A stretch of DNA of 64,000 nucleotides from Hemileia vastatrix (GCA_030280995.1 JASXTE010000001.1:32669700-32733699); one strand, 5' to 3'. Counted from the first letter of the stretch, positions 34,381 to 46,057 are shown. A program made the numbers and translations. The notes: generated from the sequence alone by a model not told the origin.

Positions 34381-35632
34381 GGATGAATTTGATTTTTTCC
34401 CTTTTTTATCATTAAGGAATCAGCAAATATGATTGATCACATTTCAGAGGGTGATAAAACCTTGAACTGGCCATTGATTTTGGTTTTGGGACCCTATTCC
34501 AATCATTGGTCTATTTCTGTGACAAAACATGGAATGTCACATTTCAAGACAAGGATATGACTTTAGAAGTAATCATTTTAGATCCCTTGATTATTTTATT
34601 TTTTTGACATTAGCAACCCCCTTTGTTACTCTTCCTGCCCCTTGTTCATTTATCCTCCTTCTTCTAAATCTTCATGAGTGATTTGCTCTTTTACTTTTTT
34701 ATTTTTATCATTAATTCTTGTCTTCACCTTCTTAAGTAGATTCTGTTCTCATCTCTGTGAAATCCTCAACTTCCCTGTGTTAAAAATATAATTATTTCTA
34801 GTTTTAATTTTTTGTCCATCATAAAGCTCTACTTAAGTTTTTCTATACTCCCTTCTCCTCTTAATGACTTCCCTAATATCCTACTCTCACTCCTTCTCTC
34901 TCCCCTCACCCTGCCACTGTCTTTCTCCCTCTAACTTCACCACACTTCATCTATCTTACCACTTTCTGTCACTGCTTTTTTTCTCTACACTATCCTTCTC
35001 TTTATCTTTAGAAATTCTCATTTCTCCTCTTCAGATTCATAAATTCACCTTTGGTAAGAAAATTAATAACAAAAAACACTTACACCAAAAATAAAAGCAA
35101 GGCATATGCATAAAAACAATAGAATAACACACCTTAGGCTACATGATTATTGGGCATGTAAAATAGCACAAATAGTTCTGCTTCATGAGATGTGAAAATT
35201 TGCCAGTATAATTTGTTAAAGAAATTGAGTGTGGAAAAAATTGAATTATTTCATGCTTAACTCAAAATTTTTAACACAAAAACACTATTCCCTAAGGTGT
35301 TTAGAAAAATATAGGCTGTTTTCAATAACAAAACTTAAGATAATCAATGTATGTTAAGAAGCCAATTGTTTTCTGAATTTATGATTTACATGTTCAGTGA
35401 AAGACAAGGAAAAATCACATTAACCCAGCTGCTCACTGAAAAATCATCAACAATTAAATTTTACATCATTTTTGTCCCCCCATGAAATAGTAAAAAGTCA
35501 AAATTTGTGATGGCAAAGGTACATTTCTCTTGCCCAACATATCTATGGAATATGCAACATGATATTGAATATCAAACTGTAGCCCTCTGGGTGTATTCAA
35601 AAAATGTATCAGCTCAAAGAAAACCTATTGGG
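34381..35632. other. Gene-free stretch between Copia remnant and copy 2b
   Basis: Contains a C/T-rich segment (34840-35040) and otherwise AT-rich sequence. May include the Copia gag and 5' LTR in unrecognisable form. Confidence 0.4.
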
Positions 35633-36416
35633 TGACTCCTTTTGGTCTAGAAGATTTTTGGTGACAATTTACGGTTTTGGACGGTGGATTTTGAATTCTC
35701 AAAGTCAAGTACATATTTTTTATCTTATAATTTATTTTACTCAAATAAAAAGAGATAGAAGTTTATAAATATTATTATAATTTAAGATTAATAGTTACAG
35801 TAATGTAAATACTAAAAATATAAATAATAGTAACAAGTAATTTATATAATCAATGTTTTGTAGAATGGTAAGTAATGAATGATGAAAACAACACTAAGGA
35901 GAAGGCCTTTTATAGGCAAAAGGAGAGAAATGATACACAGAGTTAACAACTATCTATAAGGGATTGTGAGAGAAAAACCATTCCAAAGTAAGGATGTGCA
36001 CATAACAAAGGAATACTAAAACGATGCGTCAATAAAGGATATCACATTATTTGATATAGTTTTAGAGTTCCTTGTAATTGTGACACTTAGTGTAAACATT
36101 TTGAATTAAAATTTTATATTAATAGTTAAATTTTTTAATTAAGAAATCTGAATTTTTTTGTCTTTAGTATTTTAGTATAGTTTTACTCCTTTTCATCTTG
36201 TTATTGAGCACAGTGTTAGGGAATAAAAATTTAAGGGACATTATTATTAATTTTATATAATTACTAAATTTACTTATTGTACTTAGTTAGTTTATTGTAA
36301 GTAATACATAAGTAAATATAAATTAATTAGTTGATAATAGGAATTAAAAAGGCATGGCTTCATCTCAGTAAAATAATTAATTATTTTACTGGATAAGTCT
36401 AGTAGCCTGGCTGACA
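35633..36416 (-). repeat. 3' LTR of family 2 copy 2b
   Basis: The right end TAGCCTGGCTGACA (ending 36416) abuts the polypurine tract of the element. The left end is placed at the TGACTCC just before TCTAGAAG, by comparison with the solo LTRs, and is less certain. A TATA-like GCCTATAAAAGGCC lies on the minus strand at 35904-35917. It is shorter (about 0.78 kb) than the solo copies. Confidence 0.75.
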
Positions 36417-36428
36417 CTCCCTCACTCT
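36417..36428 (-). promoter_or_regulatory. Polypurine tract of family 2 copy 2b
   Basis: The minus strand reads AGAGTGAGGGAG directly before TGTCAGCCAGG, fixing the orientation and the inner LTR boundary. Confidence 0.85.
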
Positions 36429-36448
36429 AAAAAAACAATAAAAAAATG

Positions 36449-37129
36449 TTATGATTTTTTCTTTTTATATTTCTGTAGCAAGGTAGAAAGATTAGATATC
36501 TCTTTCTCAGATATCCAAGAATCCATTTCAGAAGATTTTTTCATGAATCTCAATAAGTATTCTGTAAATTTTTCAGCTGTAAATATTCTGTCATTCAGAA
36601 TCTTATCAATTTCTGCTGTTTCAGTGATTTGATTAGAGGCTTTCTTTGGTCTTCCCCTCCTTTTGGAAAATAAATAACTATTGGATGTGTAGGGTTTCAA
36701 AAGAGATATTGGAAAAATAGAATGTTTTCTGTCATATGGAGAATATAAGATAACTTCAACTTCATTATCACCAACCATTGTTCTGACAACAAATGGACCT
36801 ACTAATGGGTCTTTAAATTAGTTATTATCTTGAAAATTGAAGTGGACTTTAGAAATCAGTACTTCATCACCCTTTTTAAAAGTATATTCTTTATGGGATT
36901 TGTCCCATCTCTTCTTCTCATATTCAAAGGATTTTTCAATACATTTTTGAGCATAACTTCTGCAAAGTTTTTGCATTTTAAGAAAAGATTTTACACCAGG
37001 ATGTAAATCCAATTTAGGTATTTTATTATTGAGAATTTGAGCAGGGGTATTTGGAACATATCCAAGCCAGAGTTCAAAATCTTTTTTTTGAGTAACAGAA
37101 TGAACAGTACTATTATAAGCAAATTCCAA
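36449..37129 (-). pseudogene. Family 2 integrase C-terminus with AT-hook and chromodomain
   Basis: The first part (37129-36818) is the integrase C-terminal region (WLGYVPNTPAQILN..., KKGDEVLISKVHF). After a stop near 36818 the frame resumes at 36778 with SLLKPYTSN, then KRRGRPKK, a GRP-type AT-hook core, and ends in a chromodomain-like segment with EIDKILNDRI, EYLLRFMKKSSEMDSWISEKEI and LLQKYKKKKS. In chromoviruses this domain targets integration to marked chromatin. Only 32 bp separate its stop from the LTR, so unlike families 1 and 3 there is no room for an antisense gene. Confidence 0.75.
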
Positions 37130-37180
37130 ACCAAGAAGTAAGGTAACCCAATTATGAGTAAATCTGTCATTGTCTTTGTA

Positions 37181-37903
37181 CTAAGATTCAAAGGCACAAT
37201 ACCTTCTTATCATGTCCTCTAAAGTCTGAATCATTCTTTCAGATAATCCATCAGTTTGGGGGTGATTGGCAGTAGAAAGTTTCAGATCACAGCCACAAAC
37301 ATCCATCAGAGACATTAAGAATTCAGAAGTAAATCTAGGGTCTCTATCAGAGATTATGTCTTTAGAAAATCCAGCAGTATTAAACATATGAGACCACCAC
37401 AAAAAAGCTAATTCTTTAGTAGAAACATCCTTGTGAGTAGGGATAAATTTACACATTTTTGTGAATCTGTCCACAATAACCCAACAAGAGCTATAACTGT
37501 CTTTCCCAGAAATGGGAAATCCTGTTACAAAGTCCATGTTTATTATCTTCCATGGTGCATCAGGAGGTTCAATATATTGCAATAATCCAGCTCTTTTAGC
37601 AGCCAATCTTTTTTATTTTTGGAAAGAATCACAGGATTCAACATATAATTTGGTGTCTTCAGACATATTCACCCACCAAGCAGTGTTTTTTATTCTGATC
37701 ATTATTTTTTCAAGATCTAAATGTCCAGACAATATGTCATCATGACAAATTTTCAAGATTATCTCTTCCATAGAAGGAGGAATAAAAATGACATTACCCA
37801 ACTTTCTTCTATAATAGAGGTAGCCTTCACCAATTGAAAATTTACCTTTTTCCAAAGCTTTCTGGTACTTTGGTTGAAGGGTTTTACTTAACGCTGGTAA
37901 CAA
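37181..37903 (-). pseudogene. Family 2 integrase, zinc domain and DDE core (copy 2b)
   Basis: The HHCC domain (CHDDILSGHLDLEK..., CDSFQK with the second cysteine replaced by Phe) is followed by the core, with Asp in INMDFVTGFP, Asp in IISDRDPRF and Glu in GLSERMIQT. A stop near 37610 and a frame change near 37181 break the frame. Confidence 0.85.
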
Positions 37904-38026
37904 AGCATTCTTTGGATCATTTAATATGGTACATAACTTTTAAGTCAGTGTCCTTATCATATGAATCCAGAATAAGCTTTAATAGCTCTTCCTCCATATC
38001 AATCACATATATTCCATGAATATGAA

Positions 38027-38299
38027 CTATCTCATCTTCAGGAACAATGCAGTATTTAAGTCATCATTTGGAAAAGGTAACCTTGATAACATATCTAAAT
38101 TTGAGTGAACAATTCCAGCCCTATGAATTATTGTCATTCTCCCTCTGTATCCTTGAACAACTAGCTGCCATCTGAACATATGTCTGTTAGGTGTTTTCAA
38201 ATTAAAGAGGGATTTAACTGCACTGCAGTAAGTGAAAAAATCAAATGTCTGGTCATCCAGATAATAATGTAGCTTCTGTAGAGCCCACACTACTTCCAA
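38027..38299 (-). pseudogene. Family 2 RNase H tail (copy 2b)
   Basis: Contains NRHMFRWQLVVQGYRGRMTIIHRAG...DMLSRLPFP, as in copy 2a near 8076. It continues across the family 3 insertion to the TDASF region at about 46840. Confidence 0.8.
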
Positions 38300-38416
38300 A
38301 ACTCTAGTTGAGTGGCACCATATTCCAATTCACTATTTCTCAAGGCACTTGAAATATAAAAAATTACTACTTCTCATACTTTATCATTTATCACATGTTT
38401 CTGATAGAGGGCAGCG

Positions 38417-39191
38417 TGTCACCGGAAGACCTACGCACAAGGTCAAGGATGTTCCTGGAAGTGAGATGAGGGATTTAGAAACTTCTTCGAAGCACAGAGG
38501 AATGATTCGAGGAAATGATTCGAAGGTCACTCGAAGTAAGAGCTACAGGTTCGAGGTTTGTTCGAGAAGAATTATAGACTAGTTTCAAAGGTAATAGTAA
38601 TTCTTAAAATCTCACAAAGGGTTGGAAAACTCAATAATCAAAGATTTAGGATTTTAGAAATGAATATTGAGAAAATAAAAGAAAGATACAATAACAATGA
38701 TTCTAACTTTAAAGGTTTACCACTATTAATGTAAATATGATTTTATAATTTAATTGTAAGAAAATATCAAACCAAATACCCAACCCCTTTTATATCCTTT
38801 GTTCCTCCTCGCATCGACCTCCCTTCCATCGCACCATTCCCATTCCATTGACCATTACTAACATACACTTAGACCCTCTTCGCTAAATATCCGTCCATGC
38901 TCAATTTACCCCTTTTTAATTAATTAACAAAACTTTAATGAAAACTACTACTGTACTATTTCGTTGAACCTAGCGCTGTGCGTCGCTTATTGAAAAGGAC
39001 TAAGGCACCCTATTGGGAGATTGACTAATTTAGATTTAGAGTTTAGGCTAGCGCAGTTAAATAGTAAGTACACAAAGGAAAATCGCAGTTGCTATGGAGA
39101 ATTGCTTTCTGCGCTTCGAGTATAGATTTAGGACTCGATATTATTGATTTAATGAGCTGCTTTCGCCTTGAGTGTCACGTGGCGCATGACA
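38417..39191 (-). repeat. 3' LTR of family 3
   Basis: Begins TGTCACCGGAAGACC and ends CACGTGGCGCATGACA on the plus strand. A TATA-like GGATATAAAAGGGG is on the minus strand near 38785. The right end is a near-palindrome around CACGTG. Confidence 0.93.
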
Positions 39192-39301
39192 GATGCCCGG
39201 GTATAAGAATTGCGAACTCCGTTGAGCTTGAGCCATCTTCCCACACTAGTTTCCCTTCTTCTAATAATTTTTTCCTCACTTATTAATTTCTCTTTTTTAT
39301 A

Positions 39302-40252
39302 ATGAACTGCCCCACTCCCACACCTACGCCTCCACACCCTAAAGTGGATGGGGGAATGATCACGCGACAGTTTTCACAAACTTGCACGGCTTGTGAAAGC
39401 ATGGAGTATTTCTGTGTCGAAAGTACGGCGACTCGAGGCCCTCGCCAGAAATGCGAGTTTTGCCATTGGCAACAAGTGGCATGCGATGCGTTGACGAAGA
39501 ACGCAGAAATCGAAAAGCGATTTACCAAGACTAAGTTTTGGGTAATCCCTAAAACCAAAGAGGTGGTCGAAGACATTTGGGATGTCTCGATTGAAGATGA
39601 ACAATCGGTGGGGGAAAATGATAAGGAATTAAATAACGAGATCTCAACCTGGGTCACCCAGGCCACGAGTTCGAAGAGAGGTGTCGAGGAAGAGGTCGAC
39701 GAGTTGGTGGAGGAAGATGAAGATGAAGTCCCTGTTCCAGGGCGGGCACCCAAGAAACGACGGGTGGTCATCGAAGACGACGAGGAGGAGAGAGAGGCAG
39801 AGGTCAAAGTGGCGCCAAGGTTATTTTTAGAGCCTTACCCCATCTTCGAGGTGAGTTTTAATTGTTATTCTTTAAGGATGAAGTTACTGATGAGTTATGT
39901 TTAGACATCGAATACCCTTGAAGAGCCAATTGGGGAGCCTGCGCCGGTTATACCAACTGAGGCAAACCCTGCGGTCACGGAAGTAGTTGAAGAACCTGAA
40001 GACACCCTGGACCAGGTGTGGTCAAAGAAACCTCGTCAAGGTCGACGAGTAAGGTTCGCGGAAGAATTATGTGGGGAGGTCAACACAATTATCGACGCTG
40101 CTTCCTTCGACGTGGCAGAGGAGCTCTTGGAGATGGGAGAGGTAGTTCCGGTAGGAGAGGAGGAGGTATTTGAGAAATGCAGGAAGGAGATAAGGGTAGT
40201 TTTGGAGAAAATGAAAAGATTGGTTCGAGAGAAATTAAAAGAAAAGATTTGA
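39302..40252 (+). CDS. Antisense gene of family 3: intact cysteine-module protein (298 residues)
   Basis: Two exons (39302-39850 and 39905-40252) are joined by a 54-bp phase-0 intron (donor GTGAGT, acceptor TTTAG), giving 298 residues with no stop. The module starts near residue 28: CTACESMEYFC, then 12 residues, then CEFCHWQQVAC, that is CX2CX6C-X12-CX2CX6C, identical in spacing to gene B of family 1. An acidic middle contains APKKRRVV, a likely nuclear localisation signal. Exon 2 has KKPRQGRRVRFAEE (RVRF is also a possible PP1-docking motif) and a C-terminal basic helix. It is convergent with pol and starts 110 bp from the 3' LTR. Function unknown. A nuclear, zinc-binding regulatory protein is an inference. 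Confidence 0.75.
39851..39904 (+). other. Intron of the family 3 antisense gene
   Basis: 54 bp, GTGAGT donor, TTTAG acceptor, phase 0. Exon 1 has exactly 183 codons. Without splicing the frame stops inside the intron. Confidence 0.8.
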
Positions 40253-40565
40253 AATGAAAAAGAGATGTAAAGAAGTAGAAAAAAATTTGTATTTTAGTTT
40301 TATTTTATTTTATTTTTTTATTGTAGGTGAATATTATTAATTTTATAAGATTTGGGAGAGAGAGAAAAAGAAAGAAGAAGTTTAAAATAAATTTTTTTTA
40401 GAATTTTGAAAGAAGAAATTTAAAGAAAGAAAAAGGTTGTTTAATTGAAGGAAGTTTTAATGTTTTTAAAAGGAAAATTTTATGTAAGAAAAGAGAGAGA
40501 AAAAGAAACGGTTTTTTGATTGAGATGAGTTTGTTAAATTGAGGATTTAATGAAAGAAAATATAT

Positions 40566-40608
<43 letters not shown>

Positions 40609-41151
40609 AGATTTTAGTTGAAAAGAGAGGAAGAAGAAAGAAAAGAAAAAAAAACAGAATTTAGAATTTAAGAGAATTTGAAAAGAAGAATTATTTGTTT
40701 CGAAGAATTATTATAGGGAGATTTAGAGGTTGAAGTTAAGTTCAAGGAAATGGTTGTGTTGTACAAGATTTGATGATTCGAAGGAAAGAAAGTTTTTAAA
40801 GAGAGAATAAATTTTTAGAAAAGAAATTTTTAAAGAGAATTTTAAATTTAAGAAAAGAATGTATTTAAAGAATTGAAAAAGAAAAAGAAGAAAATATTTA
40901 TAGAGATTTAAGAGTTTTTTTTTAGTTTATTTTATTATTCATGTTTATTCTATTTATTTTATTTTATTTCATTTTATTTTATTTAATTTTAATTTTGATT
41001 TTACTTTTAGTTGGTTTTGGAGAAAATTTTATAGAAGGAGAAGAAAGAAAAAAGAAGGGAGAAAAAAGAAAACAAGGCTAAGAAATTTAAGAGGTGTTTT
41101 AGATTTTAAAGAAAGAAAGAAAAAGAAAAGAAAATTTTAAATAAAGAAATT
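40253..41151. repeat. Purine-rich spacer between the convergent genes of family 3
   Basis: About 900 bp, mainly A and G on the plus strand (AAAGAAAG, GAAGAAG), with a run of 34 T (40567-40600) followed by 7 A. Non-coding. It lies between the stops of the antisense gene and pol. Confidence 0.8.
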
Positions 41152-44100
41152 TTAAGGTTTTGGTTTTAAAGGATATTTCAAATGAAAAGATTTTAGGAGT
41201 TCAGGGGCATTAGAAACATTGATGGCTGGTTCCCAGGATGTTTTGTCTGAGTCATTGAGGAAGCCTTCCCATTCCACGAGGTATTGAAGTTTCCCCTTGC
41301 GTATTCTTGAATCAAGGATACGGCTTACTTCCCACTCTAGATGATCTTCTACTTCGACCGGTTCCGGAGGGGGTTGGTTCTTGCCTGGGTATATTTCTCA
41401 AGCCAGTTCCAGGAGAGATACATGGAAAACAGGGTGAATCGCCTGCCATTTAGGAGGTAACTTGAGTTGAAATGCAGTTTTAGAGACTTCAGAGTCGATT
41501 TCGAATGGTCCCAAGCGCTTTTCAGCCAGTTTCTTTGATGGTCTTGTTGTTCGAATGTTTCGTGCATCGAGCCATACTTTGTCGCCTGGTTTAAAGGAAG
41601 GAGCAGATTGTCGATGTTTGTCGGCCTGTTCCTTGTATCTTCGAATCGCTGATTCCAAATTTGTTTTAAGTTCTTCTTGGAGTCGTGCTATAGTTCGAAG
41701 ATAATGCTCCGCAGGATGATTAGTTCCTACATGGATTGAGTTGAATCGAGGATGTCGTCCATAAATGGTTTCGAAGGGAGATTGTCGTGTCGAAGAATGA
41801 GTCGAGTTATTATAAGCAAATTTGGCCAATGGTAACCATGTGGTCCAATTGTCTTGTTGGTAACTGACATACATTCGAAGATATTGTTCGAGGATTTGGT
41901 TAACTCTTTCTGTTTGACCATCCGTTTCAGGGTGATAGGCCGTGGAGAGATTCCTCGTGATATTGAGTTGTTGACACAGTTGGGTCCAGAATGTGGATAC
42001 AAAAAATGAGCCTCTATCTGAAATAATATCATTTGGTAAGCCGTGTTTAGAAAATACATATTCTAGAAACAATTTTGACAAATCTTCTGCTGTAGCAGTA
42101 GTAGTGGTTTTAATGAAAATAGACATTTTTGAAAATCTATCTACTATTACTAATATAGCATCAAAATCATTAGACATAGGAAGTTGAGAAATGAAATCCA
42201 TCGATAAAAATTCCCAAGGTTTAGAGGGAATAGGAAGTGGTTGAAGCAGCCCATGCTTCCGGTGACGGGGAGCCTTATTCCTATTACATTCGTAACAAGC
42301 TTTTATATAGGCCTTGATTTCCCTGGTCATACCTGGCCAGAAGAAATCCCTCGCTATTAACTGGTAGGTTTTATCAACCCCAAAATGACCAGCTAATGGA
42401 GAATCATGTCGACTGTTGAAAATCCATAATTTTATCTCATTGTTGTCGGGTATGACTACTCTAACTTCAAAGACTAATAGACCTGATTCAATACTAAATC
42501 TTTTGGCCTCTTGCTTTGAGAGTATTTTGTCTTTTAACCCTAAACAATATTCGTCCTTCGACTGAGCTTCGAGGATGTTGGATAGTGGATTTCAAAAAGA
42601 TTGAATTGTCATCAAGTTAAGTTGATGAGTCGTTAACATTGATTCGTTGAAGATTGATTGCACATTTTCTGGGTTCTTGTCAGCAAATGCGTCCCCCCGC
42701 TGTGGGTAAACGTCGTCCCGACGTGACAAGATATCTGGGACAATGCAGTTTTTTCCTGGGTGATAGGAAATAGAGAAAGAAAATTCAGACAAAAATTCAG
42801 CCCACCTGGCTTGACGCCTGGTTAACACTTTAGAAGACATGAAGTATTTCAAAGCATTATGATCTGTTAAGATTTGAAAAGGACTATCTAGGCTGAGGAG
42901 AAAAGAACGCCATTTTTTAAGACAATGGATAATAGCTAAAAGCTCTTTGTCATGAATTTCATAATTTAATTCTGCGGCTATGAGTTTGCGTGACTCAAAA
43001 GCAACAGGATGAAACAAATTTGTTTCAGGATTTAATTGGGAGATGACCCCTGCAATAGCATAATCGCTCGCATCTGTCTCAACTATTGTCGAGGCAGAAG
43101 GATCAAAATGTCAAAGAATTGGGGCTGTGGTGAACACCGTTTTTAGTGCTTTGAATTCCTTTCGTGCTGTAGAAGTAAAAACAAAAGGAATGTCTTTTCT
43201 AAGAAGAGAAGTAAGATTGGAAATAGTTTTAGAGTAATCTTTAATAAATCTTCTATAGAAGTTTGCAAAACCCAAAAATCCTTGGAGCGATTTAAAGTTT
43301 TTGGGCTCAGGCCATTCCAGGATTTTCTGGACTTTTTTGTCATCCATGACTAAACCATCAGTGGACAACGTAAAACCTAAAAAATAAATTGATTTGAGGT
43401 GGAATTTGCATTTATTATGCTTGGCGTAGAGACCATGATCTCGAAGACGATTTAGGACCTGTCGAACATGATGAATATGTTCATCTAGTGTTTTCGAGAA
43501 TATTAAAATATCATCTAAATAGACGACTACAAATTCTTCAACAACATCTTGAAAGATATCATTAACAAAAGTTTGAAAAGTTGAAGGTGCGTTACATAAT
43601 CCAAAAGGCATAACTAAATATTCAAAACTACCAAATCTAGTGCGCATTGCAGTCAGTGGTTCATGACCTTCTGCAATGCGAATCAGATTGTAAGCGCCTC
43701 TAAGATCAATTTTAGAAAAGAAATTAGCACCATTGAAAAGGGTAAGAAGTAATGACATAGGAGGAACAGGATATGCATTCTTCTTTGTGACTGTGTTGAG
43801 CTTTCTATAGTCAACACACAACCTAAGACTACCGTCCTTCTTTTTTACAAAGAGGACAGGGGATCCGGTTGGAGATTTACTGGCTCTGATGAAACCTTTG
43901 GCTACATTCTCTGCAATGTAGTCTCAAAGAACTTGAGATTCGTCCTTCAATAAGGAATAGACAGGACCTGCCGTAGGTACTGGGCCTATTAACTCTATTT
44001 GATGGTCGTAGGGTCAATGAGGTGGTAACTTATCGGCCTTGCGGATTGAGAAAACATCGAGGAAGTCGTGGTAGATTTCCGGTAGAGTTGATTTAATGGC

Positions 44101-44802
44101 TTCAACGTTGATTTGGTCATCCCCTTCATCTTCGAGAGAATCTGTTGAGGGGATACCTGTATTGAGAGAGCAGAATTCGATTACTTCGAGGCAATTTAAA
44201 TCCTCTTCGAGTGAAGTCATCGAGCTAGAAGGGTTAGCCAATTGCTCATTTAGAGAAGGATCAGATGCTTGCAAGTCATCTGGCAGAGACTTGTCCTCTA
44301 GCAGGACGTTGTCAGGCGGGTTGTTTAACTCCCTATTGACCTGCATTGAAGAATCAAAAATATACTTAGATCGTGGGGTGATCAATCCCTTATTCCAATA
44401 AATTTTGGGATTCCAATGCGTTAAAAAGTCATGGCCAAGAATGGTATTGTCCATCCTTGGGGCGTCCAAGACTGATAATTCCCACTTGAAGGGGGGAAAG
44501 TTCGGAAAGTTGAAAACCCATAAAACTTTCTTACTTACCCAATATTTGGGTTCCTCTGATTCGACCAAATAGATTGGAGTTTGATCGATATCTGTAAATG
44601 TTAGTTGAAGCTTCTCGGCAAAAGATAAACTAACAAAAGAAATTGAAGCTCCAGAGTCTATAAGACAACTGAAGGGGATGTCCTCCTTAAAAAGAATGAA
44701 TCTCAAGCGGTTTAAGGCAACTCCAGTCCTTAAGACATGGAGGTTCTGTGAACTGGGAGAGATAAGATAGTTTGCTTTGCACACAAGTAAACTATCTACT
44801 AG
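41152..44802 (-). pseudogene. Family 3 pol: protease, RT, RNase H, integrase, chromodomain
   Basis: One frame of about 1216 codons spans 44802 to 41152, interrupted only by five TGA codons (44016, 43926, 43113, 42594 and 41400, first bases). Protease: LIDSGASISFV near 44660. [22 protein letters not shown] and catalytic [11 protein letters not shown] near 43520. RNase [12 protein letters not shown], near 43070. Integrase: HHCC with CYECNRNK, then the DDE core with MDFISQLP, IISDRGSFF and GQTERVNQ. The end (after 41400) is a chromodomain with WEVSRILDSRIRKGKLQYLV and WEPAINVSNAPELL. Pol has no ATG near its start and appears to be reached by a -1 frameshift from gag. Confidence 0.93.
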
Positions 44803-44810
44803 TTTTTTGA
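44765..44810 (-). promoter_or_regulatory. Programmed -1 frameshift signal at the family 3 gag/pol junction
   Basis: On the minus strand gag reads TCA AAA AAC TAG TAG. The heptamer A-AAA-AAC (44808-44802) is the canonical X-XXY-YYZ slippery site. Four bases later begins a perfect 9-bp stem, AGATAGTTT (44797-44789) with AAACTATCT (44773-44765), loop 15 nt. Slipping by -1 leads straight into the pol frame. Confidence 0.8.
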
Positions 44811-45986
44811 CTTTGAACTAGTACCTTCTCTTTCCTTCAACTTTACACAGTCTTCCAACTTGTGCTTACCCCCACAATACATACATAACCCATTATCTGC
44901 TCGTCTCTTCCTCTCAGCTTCTTTAAGTTCCCCTTTATGATCCAGTACTTTGCTGATATCGCCTGGGGTCGAGCCTTTTGGTCGAGGTTTATCCTTTCCC
45001 TTATTGGGTTTGGATTGAGTCGAGGAGGATTGATTTGTTCATGGGTGTGAAGAAGGTCCCGATTTAAAATTTAGGCCTTGAGATTTGTTGGCATATCGAC
45101 GATGTTGAAGTCGTCCTTGATAAACGCAGTCAAGTTCAAGGGTTCTATCCATTAAATCCGTTAAAGTAGTCATCTTCTGACCATGAAGATTTAATTGATC
45201 TAGAATCCTCGAAGGAAGTCCTTTCTTGAAATGATACTTAAGGGCAGCATCATTCCAACCTACTCGAGTTTGAAGTGCTCTGAAGTTTGAGATATATTCA
45301 GAGGCTTTACCATTATCACTCATGCGAAGAAAATCAAGTTCAATTTCCGCGTTGTCCATTTCATTAGGGTCCCCAAACAACGTAAAAAGTTGGTCTTTGA
45401 ACTTTTCCCAATTATTGATAAGTAAGTGGGTTTCTGTCGAAGAAAGCATGAGTAGATAAGGTTTGAACCATCTTGCTGCTTTCCTGGCTAGGAATGAAGA
45501 AGCATAAAAAACCTTTGATTGGTCACTGTTAAAGGTTCAAGGGTCATTATGGAACAGTAGCTTGCAGGTTTGCAAGAAGGGTTGCAATCTGTCTGGGTGA
45601 TCTCCGTCAAATTTGTCAGGAGATTTCATAGAAGGAGTTTTAAACTTAGATCCCTCTGAAGACGTTGGATTTGAAAGGGTTTTCATAAAAAGTCTCATGA
45701 AATCTTCCAGAGAGTTAGATGGTCCAGGTTCTGAGGATTGGCCAGAAGGGTGATTGGCAGGGGCGAATGGTGCCTCGTGCATTGTATCCTCTCCTTCTTC
45801 TTTATCACTAGAGTCCTCAAAATCTTGTGGGATGTCTTCTACAGATTGAACTGAATGTTGCCGTTCCCTAAGGTCTAGTGGTTCCAAAGAGTGAGTGCAG
45901 GAAACAGACCTTGTGGCTGTTGGCCTGCCTCCAGCGCGAGCTCTAGTAGTAGCGCCCGTAGGAGGAGTGCGTTGAACAGGTGCCAT
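44799..45986 (-). pseudogene. Family 3 gag with zinc knuckle
   Basis: Starts at 45986 (MAPVQRT...) and keeps one frame for 395 codons to the tandem TAG at 44801, interrupted only by TGA at 45539 and 45041. The N-terminus is low complexity. The capsid-like part has the typical PDKFDGDHPDRLQPFLQTC and NNWEKFKDQLFTLFGDPNE, and the end is a CX2CX4HX4C knuckle (CMYCGGKHKLEDC). The two TGA codons fit single C-to-T changes in CGA. Confidence 0.9.
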
Positions 45987-46057
45987 TTAAAATTTTAAAA
46001 CACCTAAAAAGGACGTAGTAGTGCAAAGAATGAGAACTACGGAGAATTAAATTATAC

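Noticed and set aside
39191..39215. Primer binding site next to the left family 3 LTR
   Set aside because: Pol runs on the minus strand, so this is the 3' end of the element; the sequence is neither a clear primer site nor a good polypurine tract.
44765..44810. Stop-codon readthrough at the tandem TAG of gag
   Set aside because: Pol is not in the gag frame but in the -1 frame, and a slippery heptamer directly precedes the stops.
41152..45986. UGA recoding (read as an amino acid) in family 3
   Set aside because: The TGA codons are explained by C-to-T in CGA Arg codons, and CHS5 and the antisense gene show a standard code.
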